Positions 47,005 to 56,620 are shown, counted from the stretch's first letter. The stretch is 64,000 bases of DNA from Streptomyces sp. NBC_01267 (GCF_036241575.1 NZ_CP108455.1:2972001-3036000), one strand, 5' to 3'. Made by a program: numbers and translations. The notes: generated from the sequence alone by a model not told the origin.

Positions 47005-47988
47005 CTACCCTTGTTTTTGGTCGAGATCAAGGCTCTGGCCAGGAACGATGTGGTCCGGGTCGGCGCCGACCGTCCGCTGGTTCGCCTCATAGAGTGCGGG
47101 CCATCCGCCGGGCAGATCGTGCGCTTCCGCGATCGCCCAGAGGTTGTCACCCTCGCGGACGGTGTAAGTGCCGTCCGTACGGGCGGTATCGCGAGCCGGA
47201 CCGGCGGAGCGCGAGGCGTGGCGGCCGGAATCGTCACGGCCGACACCCGCACCGTCCTGCGCCTCACCGCCACGGTGCCTGCCCGCCGTTCCCCCCTGAC
47301 CGGATCCCGTGGCACCCTCAGGCGCCGACGTGGAGCCGGAAGGTGAGCCGGAGTCAGAGCCGGAGGGGTTCGCAGAGTCGGACGGTCCAGAAGAATGGGA
47401 CTTACTTGATGAACCGGACTTATTTGATGAACCGGGTGAAGTGGGTGAAGCGGGCGAACTGGGCGATGCGGCCGAAGCGGAGCCCTTCGATCGCGGCGCC
47501 GAGGCCGAGGACTTCGGTGCGGGCGTAGCCGGATCCGAAGCGGAATCGGTCGCCGAGGGCGTGGGGCTCGCGGTGTCCGGAGCGCCCGGATCCACGGACG
47601 GGGTCGCGGTGTCACTCTCCGTCAGGCCCGAGATGTCCGCGCAGCTGGCCCAGGGCTTCGAACCCTCGGCCGCGAGGACCTTCTGCGCCACGGCTATCTG
47701 CTGGGCCCGGCTGGCGAGGTCGGGGCGGGCCGCGTACTGCGTGCCGCCGTACTGGTCCCAGGTCTTCTGCGAGAACTGGAGCCCGCCGTAGGCCCCGTTG
47801 CCGAGGTCGGCGCTCCAGAGGCCGCCGCTCTCGCAGAGCGCGACCCGGTCCCAGGTGGAGGCGTCGGCGGCGTGCGCCCCGGTCGCGGCCAGCAGTGGAA
47901 GGGCCATGGCGGAGCCCGTGACTCCTGCCGCTACGACAAGAGCTGGAGCCTGACGGGGGCGGCGGTGCCGACCGTTCCCGGTGCGCAT
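47005..47988 (-). CDS. Rpf-like secreted transglycosylase with LysM
   Basis: 327 aa. Signal peptide ends ATGAHA|AD. WDRVALCESGGLWSADLGNG carries the catalytic Glu of the Rpf fold; GGLQFSQKTW follows. A 150-residue Pro/Ser/Gly linker leads to LysM TYTVREGDNLWAIAEAHDLP and DHIVPGQSLDL. ATG 47988 with GGAAGG 7 bases upstream. Unlike rpfA it lacks a visible riboswitch. Probably a paralog by local duplication; both share the domain order. Confidence 0.9.
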   Translation of the reverse strand: MRTGNGRHRRPRQAPALVVAAGVTGSAMALPLLAATGAHAADASTWDRVALCESGGLWSADLGNGAYGGLQFSQKTWDQYGGTQYAARPDLASRAQQIAVAQKVLAAEGSKPWASCADISGLTESDTATPSVDPGAPDTASPTPSATDSASDPATPAPKSSASAPRSKGSASAASPSSPASPTSPGSSNKSGSSSKSHSSGPSDSANPSGSDSGSPSGSTSAPEGATGSGQGGTAGRHRGGEAQDGAGVGRDDSGRHASRSAGPARDTARTDGTYTVREGDNLWAIAEAHDLPGGWPALYEANQRTVGADPDHIVPGQSLDLDQKQG

Positions 47989-48101
47989 GCGGTGGCCTTC
48001 CGTGTGACGGATGAGTCGAGGGGTGAACGTAGCCGTACTCGAACGTCAGTCACAAGTCGATGCAGCGCAGATCACGTGAATGTCACATCCTTGACGGTGC
48101 G

Positions 48102-49385
48102 TCACTTCTGGCTGGGGCCGAACTCCACCGGAAGGGTGCGCAGTCCGCGCATGATGAGCCCGCCGCGCCACCGCAAATCGCCAGGTTCCCCCGCAAGTCG
48201 CAGGTCCGGCAGCCGCCGCAACAAGGTGGCCAGCGCGGTCTGTGCCTCCAGTCTGGCCAGGGGGGCGCCCAGGCAGTAGTGGATGCCGTGGCCGTACCCG
48301 AGGTGCTGGTTGTCGATGCGGGAGAGGTCGAGGGTGTCGGGCTCGGAGAAGCGCTCGGGGTCCCGGTCCGCGGCGGCCAGGACGACGAGCACCGGATCGC
48401 CCTCCGCGATCGTCTGCCCGCCCAGTTCCAACTCCTCGGTGGCGTACCGCCAGGTGGCCAGCTCGACCGGGCCGTCGTAGCGCAGAAGTTCCTCGACCCC
48501 GGTGGCCAGCAGCTCCGTCTCGCCCGCGGCCAGGGACGCCTGGAGCCGTGCGCGCTGGTCCGGGTTGCGCAGCAGGGCGTACACGCCGTTCCCGATGAGG
48601 TTGACGGTTGTCTCGAACCCGGCGAAGAGCAGGATGAACGCCATCGCCGCCGCCTCGTTCTCCGTCAGGTGCTCACCGTGGTCGCTCGCCCGGATCAGCC
48701 CCGAGATGAGGTCGTCGCCCAGGTCCTCCCTCTTACGGTGGATGAGTTCGGCCAGGTAGTTCCGCATCTTCTTGACGGCCCGTCCGACCCCGCCGCGCGG
48801 GCCGCCGCCGTGCCGGATCATCATTCCCGCCCAGTCCCGGAAGTCGTCCTGGTCCTCGCGCGGGACGCCGAGCAGATCACAGATGGCGTAGATGGGGAGC
48901 GGGAAGGCGAACTCATGGATGAGGTCCGCCTCCCCCTTCTCTCCCTCCCCCTTCTCCGCATCCGCCTTTTCCAGGAAGGCGTCGATCAGCTGGTCCGTCA
49001 GTTCCTGCACGCGGGGCGCGAAGAGCGCCACGGTGCGCGGGGTGAAGGCCTTCGAGACGAGGCGTCGCAGCCGGGTGTGGTCCGGCGGGTCGATGTTCAG
49101 CAGATGCGTCATCAGGTCCGCCTTGCGCTCCCCCGGGATGCCGGTCTTGCCCTTCGCGTGCGGGGACTCGGCGTGGTGCGCGGGGTTCTTCGACAGCCGG
49201 GGTTCGGCGAGGGCGGTACGGGCGTCCGCGTACCGCGTCACCAGCCAGGCCTCCACACCGCTGGGCAGCGCGGTCCGGTGCACGGGGGCGTGCTCGCGCA
49301 GCCAGGCGTACGCGGGGTACGGATCGGTGGCGAACTCCCAGGTGAAGAGGGCGAGGGTGGGGCCTGCGGCAGTCTCGTCGGTCAC
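48102..49385 (-). CDS. Cytochrome P450 (CYP107-like)
   Basis: 427 aa soluble P450. I helix LLFAGFETTVNLIGN, ExxR in GVEELLRYDGPVE region, heme loop LGYGHGIHYCLGAPLARLE with cysteine ligand. The heme loop starts Y instead of the usual F. Family members hydroxylate secondary metabolites or xenobiotics. GTG start at 49385. No redox partner is encoded next to it. Confidence 0.92.
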   Translation of the reverse strand: MTDETAAGPTLALFTWEFATDPYPAYAWLREHAPVHRTALPSGVEAWLVTRYADARTALAEPRLSKNPAHHAESPHAKGKTGIPGERKADLMTHLLNIDPPDHTRLRRLVSKAFTPRTVALFAPRVQELTDQLIDAFLEKADAEKGEGEKGEADLIHEFAFPLPIYAICDLLGVPREDQDDFRDWAGMMIRHGGGPRGGVGRAVKKMRNYLAELIHRKREDLGDDLISGLIRASDHGEHLTENEAAAMAFILLFAGFETTVNLIGNGVYALLRNPDQRARLQASLAAGETELLATGVEELLRYDGPVELATWRYATEELELGGQTIAEGDPVLVVLAAADRDPERFSEPDTLDLSRIDNQHLGYGHGIHYCLGAPLARLEAQTALATLLRRLPDLRLAGEPGDLRWRGGLIMRGLRTLPVEFGPSQK

Positions 49386-49461
49386 GTCTCGACGTTAGAC
49401 GGGCCTGTCTCCGTCTGCCGCATCGGCTCCGGAGAGAGGGACAGGGGGAGAGGGGGCGGTG

Positions 49462-51498
49462 CTACTCCAGGTGGGCCGCGTCGCTGTCGAGCTGGGCGAG
49501 GGTGATCGCGGCCTGGTCGCTGCCCGCGTCCGCGGCCTTCCGGTACCACTCCCTGGCCTCGGCGGTCCGGTGGCGCCGCTTCAGATTCCCCGCGAGCAGG
49601 AACGCGGCCCCCTCGTCGCCCCACGCGTGCCCCAGGCGGTACAGCGGCTCTGCCTCCACCAAGCGCCCCTGCCGTTCCAGCAGTACGGCCAGACCGGTGG
49701 GCGCCTGAGGACGCCCGGCTTTCATGGCCTGCCGGTAGAGGGCTTCCGCCTCCTCGGCCCAACCACCCTGGTAATGCAGCAGCAGCGCCAGGTTGTGCGC
49801 AGCACGCGCGTCCCCGGCGTCGACCCCCTTGCGGTACCAGCTCTCCGCCTCCACCGTCTGCCCCCAGTCGTGGAGAAGCGAACCGATACTGGCCGCGACC
49901 TCCTCGCGCCCCGCCGCCACGGCCGTGCGGTAGAAACGCATCGCCTCGGCCGTCTCACCCGTGCCGACCAGCATGTCGCCCAGATCGTGCGCCGCCTCGC
50001 CGTTGCCCTGTTCGGCCGCGCTGCGCAGCCACCGCATCGCGCGGTCCTGCAGCAGTTGTCCGAGCAGCCCCGCCGCGTCGGAGTCCCCGGTCTCGGCCGC
50101 CACTTCCAGGAAGGGTTCGGCCTCCCGGAACTCGCCCCGGTCGACCAGGATGCGGCCCAGCCGCCCGGCCGCCTTCACATGACCGGCTTCCGCCGCCTTC
50201 CGTAGCCACTCCTCGGCGGAGTCCATGTCCTCGGCCGCCACGAACAGATCGGCGAGGCCGAACATCGCCTCGGCGCTTCCGGCCTCGGCCTCGGACCGGT
50301 AGGCGGCAGCCGCCGCCTTCACCACGGCGTCGTGGCCGTCCGTTCCCTCGGCCGCCCGCAACGCGCACCGCCACACCGCCAGCGGCACGGGCGACCGTGC
50401 CGAATCGTGTGCGGCCATCACCACCAGGGAGCCGAACGCCCGCCAGGTCCCTTGCTCTTCACCGGGTACGAGGAGTCCGGTCACCCCGTGGCGTACGCCG
50501 GACGCCCAGTCGAACGCCTCGTCCAGGCTCTCCCGACCCGCTGCGGGAACGGCATCCAGATAGAACTCGTGCGCCTCCCGCAGCCGCAGGGCCGACACCG
50601 GTCCCGGAACTTCGCAGCGGGCCAGGTCGATCGCAGCCTGCACCAGGGCGTGCCCACGCCGTCTGCCTGCCGCCTGCCGGGAGCGCCGCCACTCGTCCCA
50701 CAGCAGCGGGCCGACGGCCAGATACTCACCGACCCGGCGCGTCGGCCGCCACCGCTGGTGCACGTCGTTCAGCCGTGGATCGCCCTTCCACGCCAGGCCC
50801 GCGAACTCCGCGTCACTCCACTCGGACGCCAGATCGACGGTGGCCCTGGCCATGTCGAGCACGGTGGACGCGGGTCCGGTGCCGTACCGGACCCTCTCGT
50901 AGACCTCGTTCCGCATCGTTGCCAGGACCACCACCCGCTGCCTCTGCAACTCGTTCAACAGGCCGGGTTCCAGGCCGTTCTCCCCCGGGTTCTCCCCCAG
51001 GTAGCGGGGAAGGTCGTCCAGCCAGAGAATCCTGGGGCGCTCGTCGGGCCGGCTCGTCCGGCAGAGCGGGGGAAGCGTATGGAGCGGCGCGCCCCGGCGC
51101 GGCGCGAGAACGCAGGCGTTCGGCATCTCAGCGGTCATCGCCGCCCAGGTGCTCATGGTTTTGCCCGAGAAGGGCTCGCCGGTGACGAGCACCAGCCCTC
51201 CGGTCCACGCCACTTCCCTTACCGCGTGGCGCAGTTCGTCGTCGGTGTCCCGCCTGATGTACAGCGGAAGGTCGGGGCTGCCCTTGGCCCGCCAGGGACG
51301 CCGTACACCGAGCGCGACCGGGTCCGCGTCGGCTGCCGGCGGCCACTGCCTCGATTCGGGCAGTGGGCCCGTGCCGCCGTTGAAGTGGACGGATCCGATG
51401 TACCCCGACTGAACGACGGGACCCACGGTGCCACCGGACACACCGTTACTGACGCGCGCCGCACCGTCCTCGGCCCAGCGGTCCCCCTGCGTACCCAT
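49462..51498 (-). CDS. STAND-like NTPase with Sel1/TPR-like repeats
   Basis: 678 aa. N-terminal VGPVVQSGYIGSVHFNGG resembles the short VVQxGxIxGxVxF segment seen on many actinobacterial NTPase signalling proteins. Walker A GEPFSGKT (residue ~115), Walker B ILWLDDLP. From ~400 residues on, about nine Sel1-type repeats (such as AEEWLRKAAEAGHVKAAGRL) form a solenoid. Layout resembles NTPase-receptor proteins used in signalling or defence, though no effector domain is evident. ATG 51498. Confidence 0.75.
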   Translation of the reverse strand: MGTQGDRWAEDGAARVSNGVSGGTVGPVVQSGYIGSVHFNGGTGPLPESRQWPPAADADPVALGVRRPWRAKGSPDLPLYIRRDTDDELRHAVREVAWTGGLVLVTGEPFSGKTMSTWAAMTAEMPNACVLAPRRGAPLHTLPPLCRTSRPDERPRILWLDDLPRYLGENPGENGLEPGLLNELQRQRVVVLATMRNEVYERVRYGTGPASTVLDMARATVDLASEWSDAEFAGLAWKGDPRLNDVHQRWRPTRRVGEYLAVGPLLWDEWRRSRQAAGRRRGHALVQAAIDLARCEVPGPVSALRLREAHEFYLDAVPAAGRESLDEAFDWASGVRHGVTGLLVPGEEQGTWRAFGSLVVMAAHDSARSPVPLAVWRCALRAAEGTDGHDAVVKAAAAAYRSEAEAGSAEAMFGLADLFVAAEDMDSAEEWLRKAAEAGHVKAAGRLGRILVDRGEFREAEPFLEVAAETGDSDAAGLLGQLLQDRAMRWLRSAAEQGNGEAAHDLGDMLVGTGETAEAMRFYRTAVAAGREEVAASIGSLLHDWGQTVEAESWYRKGVDAGDARAAHNLALLLHYQGGWAEEAEALYRQAMKAGRPQAPTGLAVLLERQGRLVEAEPLYRLGHAWGDEGAAFLLAGNLKRRHRTAEAREWYRKAADAGSDQAAITLAQLDSDAAHLE

Positions 51499-51532
51499 CG
51501 CTCCCCCACATCACGGCGTCCAGGCCACCACG

Positions 51533-52573
51533 TTACTCAGCAACTCCCGCCTCAGCGGCCCGGATCGCGTCCCGGTACGCACGCGCCGCGGCCCGCAGCG
51601 CGGACTCCGGTTCGGTGCCTTCCGCCTCGGCCCGTGCGGCGAGCGCGAGCAGTTGGTAGCCGACGCCCTCCCCCTGCGGCAGCGGAACGTCCAGTCCCCC
51701 GGCGCGCACCCGGGAGCTGAGCTTCGCCGCGAGGGCCAGCGCGGGCTGGCCGACCGGAACACCGTCGGTGACCGAGGCCCGCTGCTTCTCGATCGCCTTG
51801 GTGCGGTTCCAGTGCGCGTGGACGTCCTCGGCGGTCAGCGCCGTCTCGTCGCCGAACACATGGGGGTGGCGCCGGACGAGCTTGTCGACGAGGCCGCCCG
51901 CGACGTCGTCGATGGAGAACGGCTCGTCCCCTTCTTCCCCGCTCGCCTCCTCCGCGATCCGCGCGTGGAAGACGACCTGGAGCAGTACGTCGCCCAGCTC
52001 CTCGCGCAGTTCGTCGCGGTCGCCGTCCTCGATCGCCTCGACGAGTTCGTACGCCTCCTCGATGAGGTACTTCGCCAGCCCCCGGTGGGTCTGCTGCGAG
52101 GTCCACGGGCACTCGCGGCGCACCCGGTCCATCACCTGGACGAGGTCGAGCAGGCGCGCGCCCGGCAGGTCGTACGAGCCGGGCAGCAGCTCCAGGTCCG
52201 GCATCCGCACCCGGCCGCTGCCCGCGAGCCGGGCGAGACCGTCGGTCAGTGGCCGGTCGCCCTCGCCGGAGGGGAGGACCACGACCGTACGGCCGCCCGC
52301 GCACTCCTCGACGAGCCGGTGCGCGTCGGGCGACGCGTGCTCGACGGTGACGCCCGCCTCCCGCAGGTACGGCAGCTGGGGGTGGGTCTCGTCCCCGCAC
52401 AGCACCCGGTCGGCGGCGTGCAGCAGTTGCCAGGCGGGCCAGGACAGCAGCCCCGGCGCGACACGGTGGCTGGTGGTCAGCAGCACGATGCGGCCGGTGG
52501 CGCCGTCGGGGCTTTCCGGACCGGCGGGGACGGAGGCGGCGTCGGAGGCGTTCGGGGTGTCTTCAGCGGTCAC
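51533..52573 (-). CDS. mazG: MazG family nucleotide pyrophosphohydrolase
   Basis: 346 aa. N-terminal ~150 residues are a divergent tetrapyrrole-methylase-like domain (LLTTSHRVAPGLLSWP); the C-terminal domain has MazG helices (ECPWTSQQTHRGLAKYLIEE, then EEAYELVEAIEDGDRDELRE and ELGDVLLQVVFHARIAEE). It hydrolyses dNTPs or abnormal nucleotides. GTG 52573. Lies upstream of eno in streptomycetes, and here with a SurA-like gene. Confidence 0.92.
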   Translation of the reverse strand: MTAEDTPNASDAASVPAGPESPDGATGRIVLLTTSHRVAPGLLSWPAWQLLHAADRVLCGDETHPQLPYLREAGVTVEHASPDAHRLVEECAGGRTVVVLPSGEGDRPLTDGLARLAGSGRVRMPDLELLPGSYDLPGARLLDLVQVMDRVRRECPWTSQQTHRGLAKYLIEEAYELVEAIEDGDRDELREELGDVLLQVVFHARIAEEASGEEGDEPFSIDDVAGGLVDKLVRRHPHVFGDETALTAEDVHAHWNRTKAIEKQRASVTDGVPVGQPALALAAKLSSRVRAGGLDVPLPQGEGVGYQLLALAARAEAEGTEPESALRAAARAYRDAIRAAEAGVAE

Positions 52574-52603
52574 CCCTCGAACGTACCCCGCCGGCCGGAG
52601 GCC

Positions 52604-53254
52604 CTACGCCCCGGTCTGGATGCCCTGCCCCTTGGCGGTCTGCGCGATCCACGGTGCCTGGTACTCGCCGAGCTGGCTCTTCTTCGCGTTCCAGACCCCG
52701 TAGCGGGGATTGACGTCGACCCCCATGGCCTTGGAGGTCTTCGCCATCGCCTGGAGCACCACGGTCTGCCCGGCCGAGGTACCGAGGTCGGCGCCCAGCT
52801 GCTGGGCCAGCTTCGACGCGGTGACCTGCTCCTGGAGCGCCGCGTCGATCTGGCTGGGGGCCACGCCGTTCTGCTGGAGGTAGACCTGCTGGAGCCGCTG
52901 TTCGCTGCCCGCCTGCTTGGCGAGCTGGTCCCGCGCGTCCTGCACGTCCTTGCGGGTGACCTTGACCCCGGCGTCCGCCGCGGCCCTGGCGAGCACCCGG
53001 TCGAAGATCATGCCGCCGAGCTTCATTCCGCTGAGGTTGTTGCTGCTCTTGATCATCTCGGCGGCCTGCGGGGACTTGTTCTGGGCGTCGCGCACCTCCT
53101 TCACCTGCGCCTGGACGGCAGCGACCGTGATCCGGTCCTTGCCCACGACGGCTGCGGCCCCGGGATGCGCCTGACTGCCGCAGGCGGCGAGGAGCGGGGC
53201 TGCGCCGAGGAGCGCGGCGGATACGGAGAGCGCAGTGCGACGGCGGCGGTGCAA
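52604..53254 (-). CDS. SurA-like lipoprotein
   Basis: 216 aa. Lipobox LLAAC (residues ~20-24) follows a basic start MHRRRRTALSV. The mature protein resembles SurA N-terminal chaperone helices (AAVVGKDRITVAAVQAQVKE). It would assist folding outside the membrane. The TTG at 53254 is chosen because GGAGG is 5 bases away; ATG 53287 with a weak site would add 11 residues. Confidence 0.82.
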   Translation of the reverse strand: MHRRRRTALSVSAALLGAAPLLAACGSQAHPGAAAVVGKDRITVAAVQAQVKEVRDAQNKSPQAAEMIKSSNNLSGMKLGGMIFDRVLARAAADAGVKVTRKDVQDARDQLAKQAGSEQRLQQVYLQQNGVAPSQIDAALQEQVTASKLAQQLGADLGTSAGQTVVLQAMAKTSKAMGVDVNPRYGVWNAKKSQLGEYQAPWIAQTAKGQGIQTGA

Positions 53255-53370
53255 AGGAGCCTCCTGGCGGCGAGTTTGTGCAGACATCGGTGCGGGTGCC
53301 CGGCGCCCCCGGCAAGGGGGTTCAGGGCCTGGCGACGAGCGGGTAGCACAAGGCCTTGCGGTGATCGATG

Positions 53371-53802
53371 TTAGGCATTCGGCGTGGCGGGGGCCACTGG
53401 TTCGACCAACGATTCGGAGGCTTCCGGGTTGTCGGGGCGGAGCATGATCGTCCGTGAGATGACGAAAGTGAGCGGAATGGCCGCCGCGGCGGCGACCAGC
53501 GGCGCGTAGTGCGGGCCGAGGTGGGCCAGGTCCACCAGGACGTAGACACCGCCCGTCGTGATCACGAAGTTCGCCACGTTCGTCAGCGGGAACAGCAGGA
53601 ACTTCCGCCAGGTCGGCCGGATCCGGTAGGTGAACCGGGCGTTCATGAAGAACGAGCCGATCATGCTGAGGCAGAACGCGAGGGTGTGCGCGGCGAGATA
53701 GGGCAGCTGGGTGAGGAGCAGCAGGTAACAGCCGTAGTACGTGGCGGTGTTCACCCCACCGACCAGCGCGAAGCGGACCAGCTGGGCGATCGGGGCGGTC
53801 AT
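53371..53802 (-). CDS. GtrA family membrane protein
   Basis: 143 aa, four helices (LVRFALVGGVNTATYYGCYL at the N-terminus is the GtrA hallmark; NVANFVITTGGVYVLVDLA). GtrA proteins are proposed flippases for lipid-linked sugars in cell-wall or antigen glycosylation. ATG 53802. It lies divergent from the YfhO-like protein at 53981, which handles similar lipid-linked sugars. Confidence 0.9.
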   Translation of the reverse strand: MTAPIAQLVRFALVGGVNTATYYGCYLLLLTQLPYLAAHTLAFCLSMIGSFFMNARFTYRIRPTWRKFLLFPLTNVANFVITTGGVYVLVDLAHLGPHYAPLVAAAAAIPLTFVISRTIMLRPDNPEASESLVEPVAPATPNA

Positions 53803-53831
53803 CTGCGTACAGCTCCAGGAGGCAGGGGTGA

Positions 53832-53918
53832 GGGGCGACCCCTCTCGGTGAAGTCAGGGAGAGGCAGCCCTTCTCGGTGAAGTCGGGAGGGGCAGCCCCT
53901 CCCGGTGAAGTCGGGGCG
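53832..53918. repeat. Three ~29-bp tandem repeats
   Basis: Units of (A/G)GGGC(G/A)(A/G)CCC(T/C)TCTCGGTGAAGTC occur at about 53832, 53861 and 53890, between the divergent GtrA and YfhO starts. AGCCCCTCCCGG/CCGGGAGGG forms a small hairpin in the last copy. Confidence 0.7.
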
Positions 53919-53980
53919 ACGGTTCGGTGAACTCCCCGCACTACGGGCCAATTCAGCCGATTCCTTGCCATATTCGACGG

Positions 53981-56533
53981 ATGACGTTCCGCCGTAGGGC
54001 CCTGCCGCCCCGCCTCCGCGCCACCGTACTGGCGACGCTGCTCACCGTACTGGCCGTGTGCACCGGTGATGCCGCCGCCCGTATCTACCCGTACGGCCCG
54101 CGCCACCGCAGCGTCAGCGACCTGGGCAATCAGTACGTCCCCTTCCACGCCCACCTCCAGGACCTGCTGCACGGCCGGGCCGACGGCGGGCTGTTCGTCA
54201 ACTGGCAGTCCGGGTTCGGGATGTCCTTCCTGCCCGACCTGGGGACGTATCTGAGCAGCCCGTTCGCCCTGGTCGTCGGCTTCTTCCCGAAGGACCGGGT
54301 GGATCTCGCTCTGTACGTCGTGACCCTGCTCAAGATGGCGGCGGCCTCGGCGGCGATGGCCTCGCTGCTCCTCACCCTGCGGCCCGGCCGCTGGTGGGCG
54401 GCCGGGCTGCTCGGTGCCTCGTACGCGCTGTGCGGCTGGTCGGTGCTGGAGGCGTCGTACAACCCGATGTGGCTGGACGGGCTGATCGCCTTCCCGCTGC
54501 TGTGCCTGGTCGGCGAGTGGGCGAGGGAGAGCCGCCGGCCGCTGCTGGGACCGGTGGTGGTGGCGCTGGCCTGGACGGCGAACTTCTACACCGCGTACAT
54601 GGCGACGATCGGCGCCGCGCTGGTGCTGGTGGTGCGGCTGCTCCTGGAGAGCGGCTCCGGGGAGGCAGCCGGGGCAGTCGGGGCGGGTGCGCGGATACGG
54701 ATACGCGCGCTGCTCCGCGCCGCCCGGACCGTACTCCTCGGCATCGCGCTCGCCGCGCCCCTCCTGTACCCGGTGTTCCTCGGGACCGAGCAGGCCTACC
54801 CGGGCTGGACAAGGGAGTTCACGCCCGCGTCCTGGACGGACCTGTTCGCCCGGACGCTCCCCGCGACGTACAGCTTCTCCACCCCCGCGCTCTTCCTCGG
54901 CACCGGCACCCTGCTGCTCGTCTTCGCGCTGGCCTTCCACCGGGCGGTGCCGGTCCGGGAACGCGCCGCCTGGACGGGGCTCGTGGTCCTGGTCGCGCTG
55001 TCGTTGCAGTGGAAGCCCACGCATCTGTTCTGGCACCTCTTCGCGACACCGAACGGCAGCCCGTACCGGCAGACGTTCGTCCTCAGCGGGCTGCTGGTCA
55101 TCGCGGCCTGGACCGCGCTCTCGTACGGTCTGCCGGACCGGCGCGCGCTGCTCGGGGGGTGCGGGGTGCTGGCCGTGATCGGCGCAGTCGCGGCGTCCTC
55201 CCGGATCGTCACCGTGTTCACGTACCCGCTCCTCGTGCTGGGCCTGGCGGCCCTGGCGGGCGGCCTGCTGGTACTGGCGCGGGCCACCGGCCGGCGGGGG
55301 ATGGTGGCGCTGGGGGTGCTGCTGCTGGCGGCCTCGCAGGCGGGGCAGGCGGCGGCGACGACGGCGTACGCGGACCGGGTCCGGATCCACCGCCTCGACG
55401 ACTACGCCCCCTGGGGCCGCCATCTGGACCAGGAGGCGGCGGCGGTCGCGAAGGCGGACGGCTGGCCGCGCTACCGCACCGACCCGGGGCGCGAACAGAC
55501 CACCGGGAACGACCCGTTGCTGGTCGGCGGGCAGGGGGCTTCGTACTACAGCAGCATGACGCCGGACGTGTACACGCGGACGATGGCGGCGCTCGGCGAC
55601 GGCTGGACCTCGCGCGGGCGGAACATCCAGTCGCTGGACAACCCGGTCACCGACGCGATCTTCTCGGTGGGCGCACGGGTGCACTCGTCACCGGACGACC
55701 CGTCACCGGACGGGACCCGGCCGCCGACCGTGACCCGGGCCGAGGTCCCCCCACTGGTGACGGTGCGCCCGCCGGGCCCGGTACCGCACTTCGGCCGCTC
55801 GCCGTTCCGCAACCAGGAGGCGCTGCTGGGCGCGTCCGTATATACGTATGCCGCCGCGTGCCCGGCGGGCAGTGAGGTCTACTACTCGGCGCCGAACTTC
55901 ACGGGCACGGTGCGCCTGGGCCCGACGGAGGTGGCGCTGAACGGCGGCCAGAAGGGCCGACGGGCGGCCGTGCAGCCGATGGGGACGGCGCCGGGCGGGG
56001 TCGCGGTCACGCCGGGAGGTGCGGCGATCACCACGTCCGGGGAGAGGGACACGCCGCACGGGGAGACGGTCACACCGCACGGTGAGACCGTCACGCCGCA
56101 CGGGGAGGCGGGATCGTCGCCGCACGGGGAGACGGGCTGCCTGTCGAAGGCACGGCTGGCGCGGGCAGTGGCCCATCTGAAGGCCACCGGAGCGACCTCG
56201 GTCACGGTGACGGACGACTCGATCCGCGCCCAACTCCCCCCGAGCTCCAGGGGAACAGCCGTCCTTGCCATGCCGAGCATCCCCGGCTGGCAGTGCCGCA
56301 CCGGAAACGGCCCCGACCACCTGGCAGGCTCCTACCTGGGCCTGGTGTCCGTACCCCTGAACGGCCGGGCAACGACGGTGAGTTGCACGTTCCGGCCACC
56401 GGGACTGCGGGCGGGGTCGGCGGCGGGAGCACTGGCGGTACTGGTGCTGGCGGGAAGTGCGGTCGTACGGCGGGCAGTTCGGGCGCGGCGCAGCGGCGGG
56501 GGCAGCACGCTGACACTCGCGGGACCGGCCTGA
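53981..56533 (+). CDS. YfhO-like multi-spanning membrane protein
   Basis: 850 aa. Ten or more helices in the first 490 residues, such as AAASAAMASLLLTLRPGRWW and LLGIALAAPLLYPVFLG; the QYVPFHAHLQDLLHG loop is typical of YfhO/GT-C membrane proteins that use lipid-linked sugars. The C-terminal soluble part has a degenerate (T)PHGETV repeat (nt 56047-56136). One terminal helix (SAAGALAVLVLAGSAVV). ATG 53981 with weak ribosome site. Confidence 0.85.
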   Translation: MTFRRRALPPRLRATVLATLLTVLAVCTGDAAARIYPYGPRHRSVSDLGNQYVPFHAHLQDLLHGRADGGLFVNWQSGFGMSFLPDLGTYLSSPFALVVGFFPKDRVDLALYVVTLLKMAAASAAMASLLLTLRPGRWWAAGLLGASYALCGWSVLEASYNPMWLDGLIAFPLLCLVGEWARESRRPLLGPVVVALAWTANFYTAYMATIGAALVLVVRLLLESGSGEAAGAVGAGARIRIRALLRAARTVLLGIALAAPLLYPVFLGTEQAYPGWTREFTPASWTDLFARTLPATYSFSTPALFLGTGTLLLVFALAFHRAVPVRERAAWTGLVVLVALSLQWKPTHLFWHLFATPNGSPYRQTFVLSGLLVIAAWTALSYGLPDRRALLGGCGVLAVIGAVAASSRIVTVFTYPLLVLGLAALAGGLLVLARATGRRGMVALGVLLLAASQAGQAAATTAYADRVRIHRLDDYAPWGRHLDQEAAAVAKADGWPRYRTDPGREQTTGNDPLLVGGQGASYYSSMTPDVYTRTMAALGDGWTSRGRNIQSLDNPVTDAIFSVGARVHSSPDDPSPDGTRPPTVTRAEVPPLVTVRPPGPVPHFGRSPFRNQEALLGASVYTYAAACPAGSEVYYSAPNFTGTVRLGPTEVALNGGQKGRRAAVQPMGTAPGGVAVTPGGAAITTSGERDTPHGETVTPHGETVTPHGEAGSSPHGETGCLSKARLARAVAHLKATGATSVTVTDDSIRAQLPPSSRGTAVLAMPSIPGWQCRTGNGPDHLAGSYLGLVSVPLNGRATTVSCTFRPPGLRAGSAAGALAVLVLAGSAVVRRAVRARRSGGGSTLTLAGPA

Positions 56534-56594
56534 GGCGGGCGTCGACCTGAGGCAGGCATCGGCCTGAGGCGGGCGTCGACCTGAGGCAGGGCAT
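56527..56594. repeat. 34-bp tandem repeat at a stop codon
   Basis: GGCCTGAGGCGGGCGTCGAC ... GGCATC repeats at 56527 and 56561, each 34 bases. It starts within the YfhO-like stop codon region. Confidence 0.75.
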
Positions 56595-56620
56595 CGGCCT
56601 GCCCGCCCAAGGCCGGTGCG

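Noticed and set aside
47989..48101. Second c-di-AMP riboswitch before the Rpf paralog
   Set aside because: The upstream gap is only 113 bases and lacks the GGGGACC, GGGGTGAA and CCCGACAGCT elements.
52604..55684. A continuous minus frame reaching from the SurA-like gene through the YfhO-like gene
   Set aside because: The part above 53287 is opposite a well-supported membrane protein and has low-complexity Arg/Gly/Gln composition; only the lipoprotein at its end is real.
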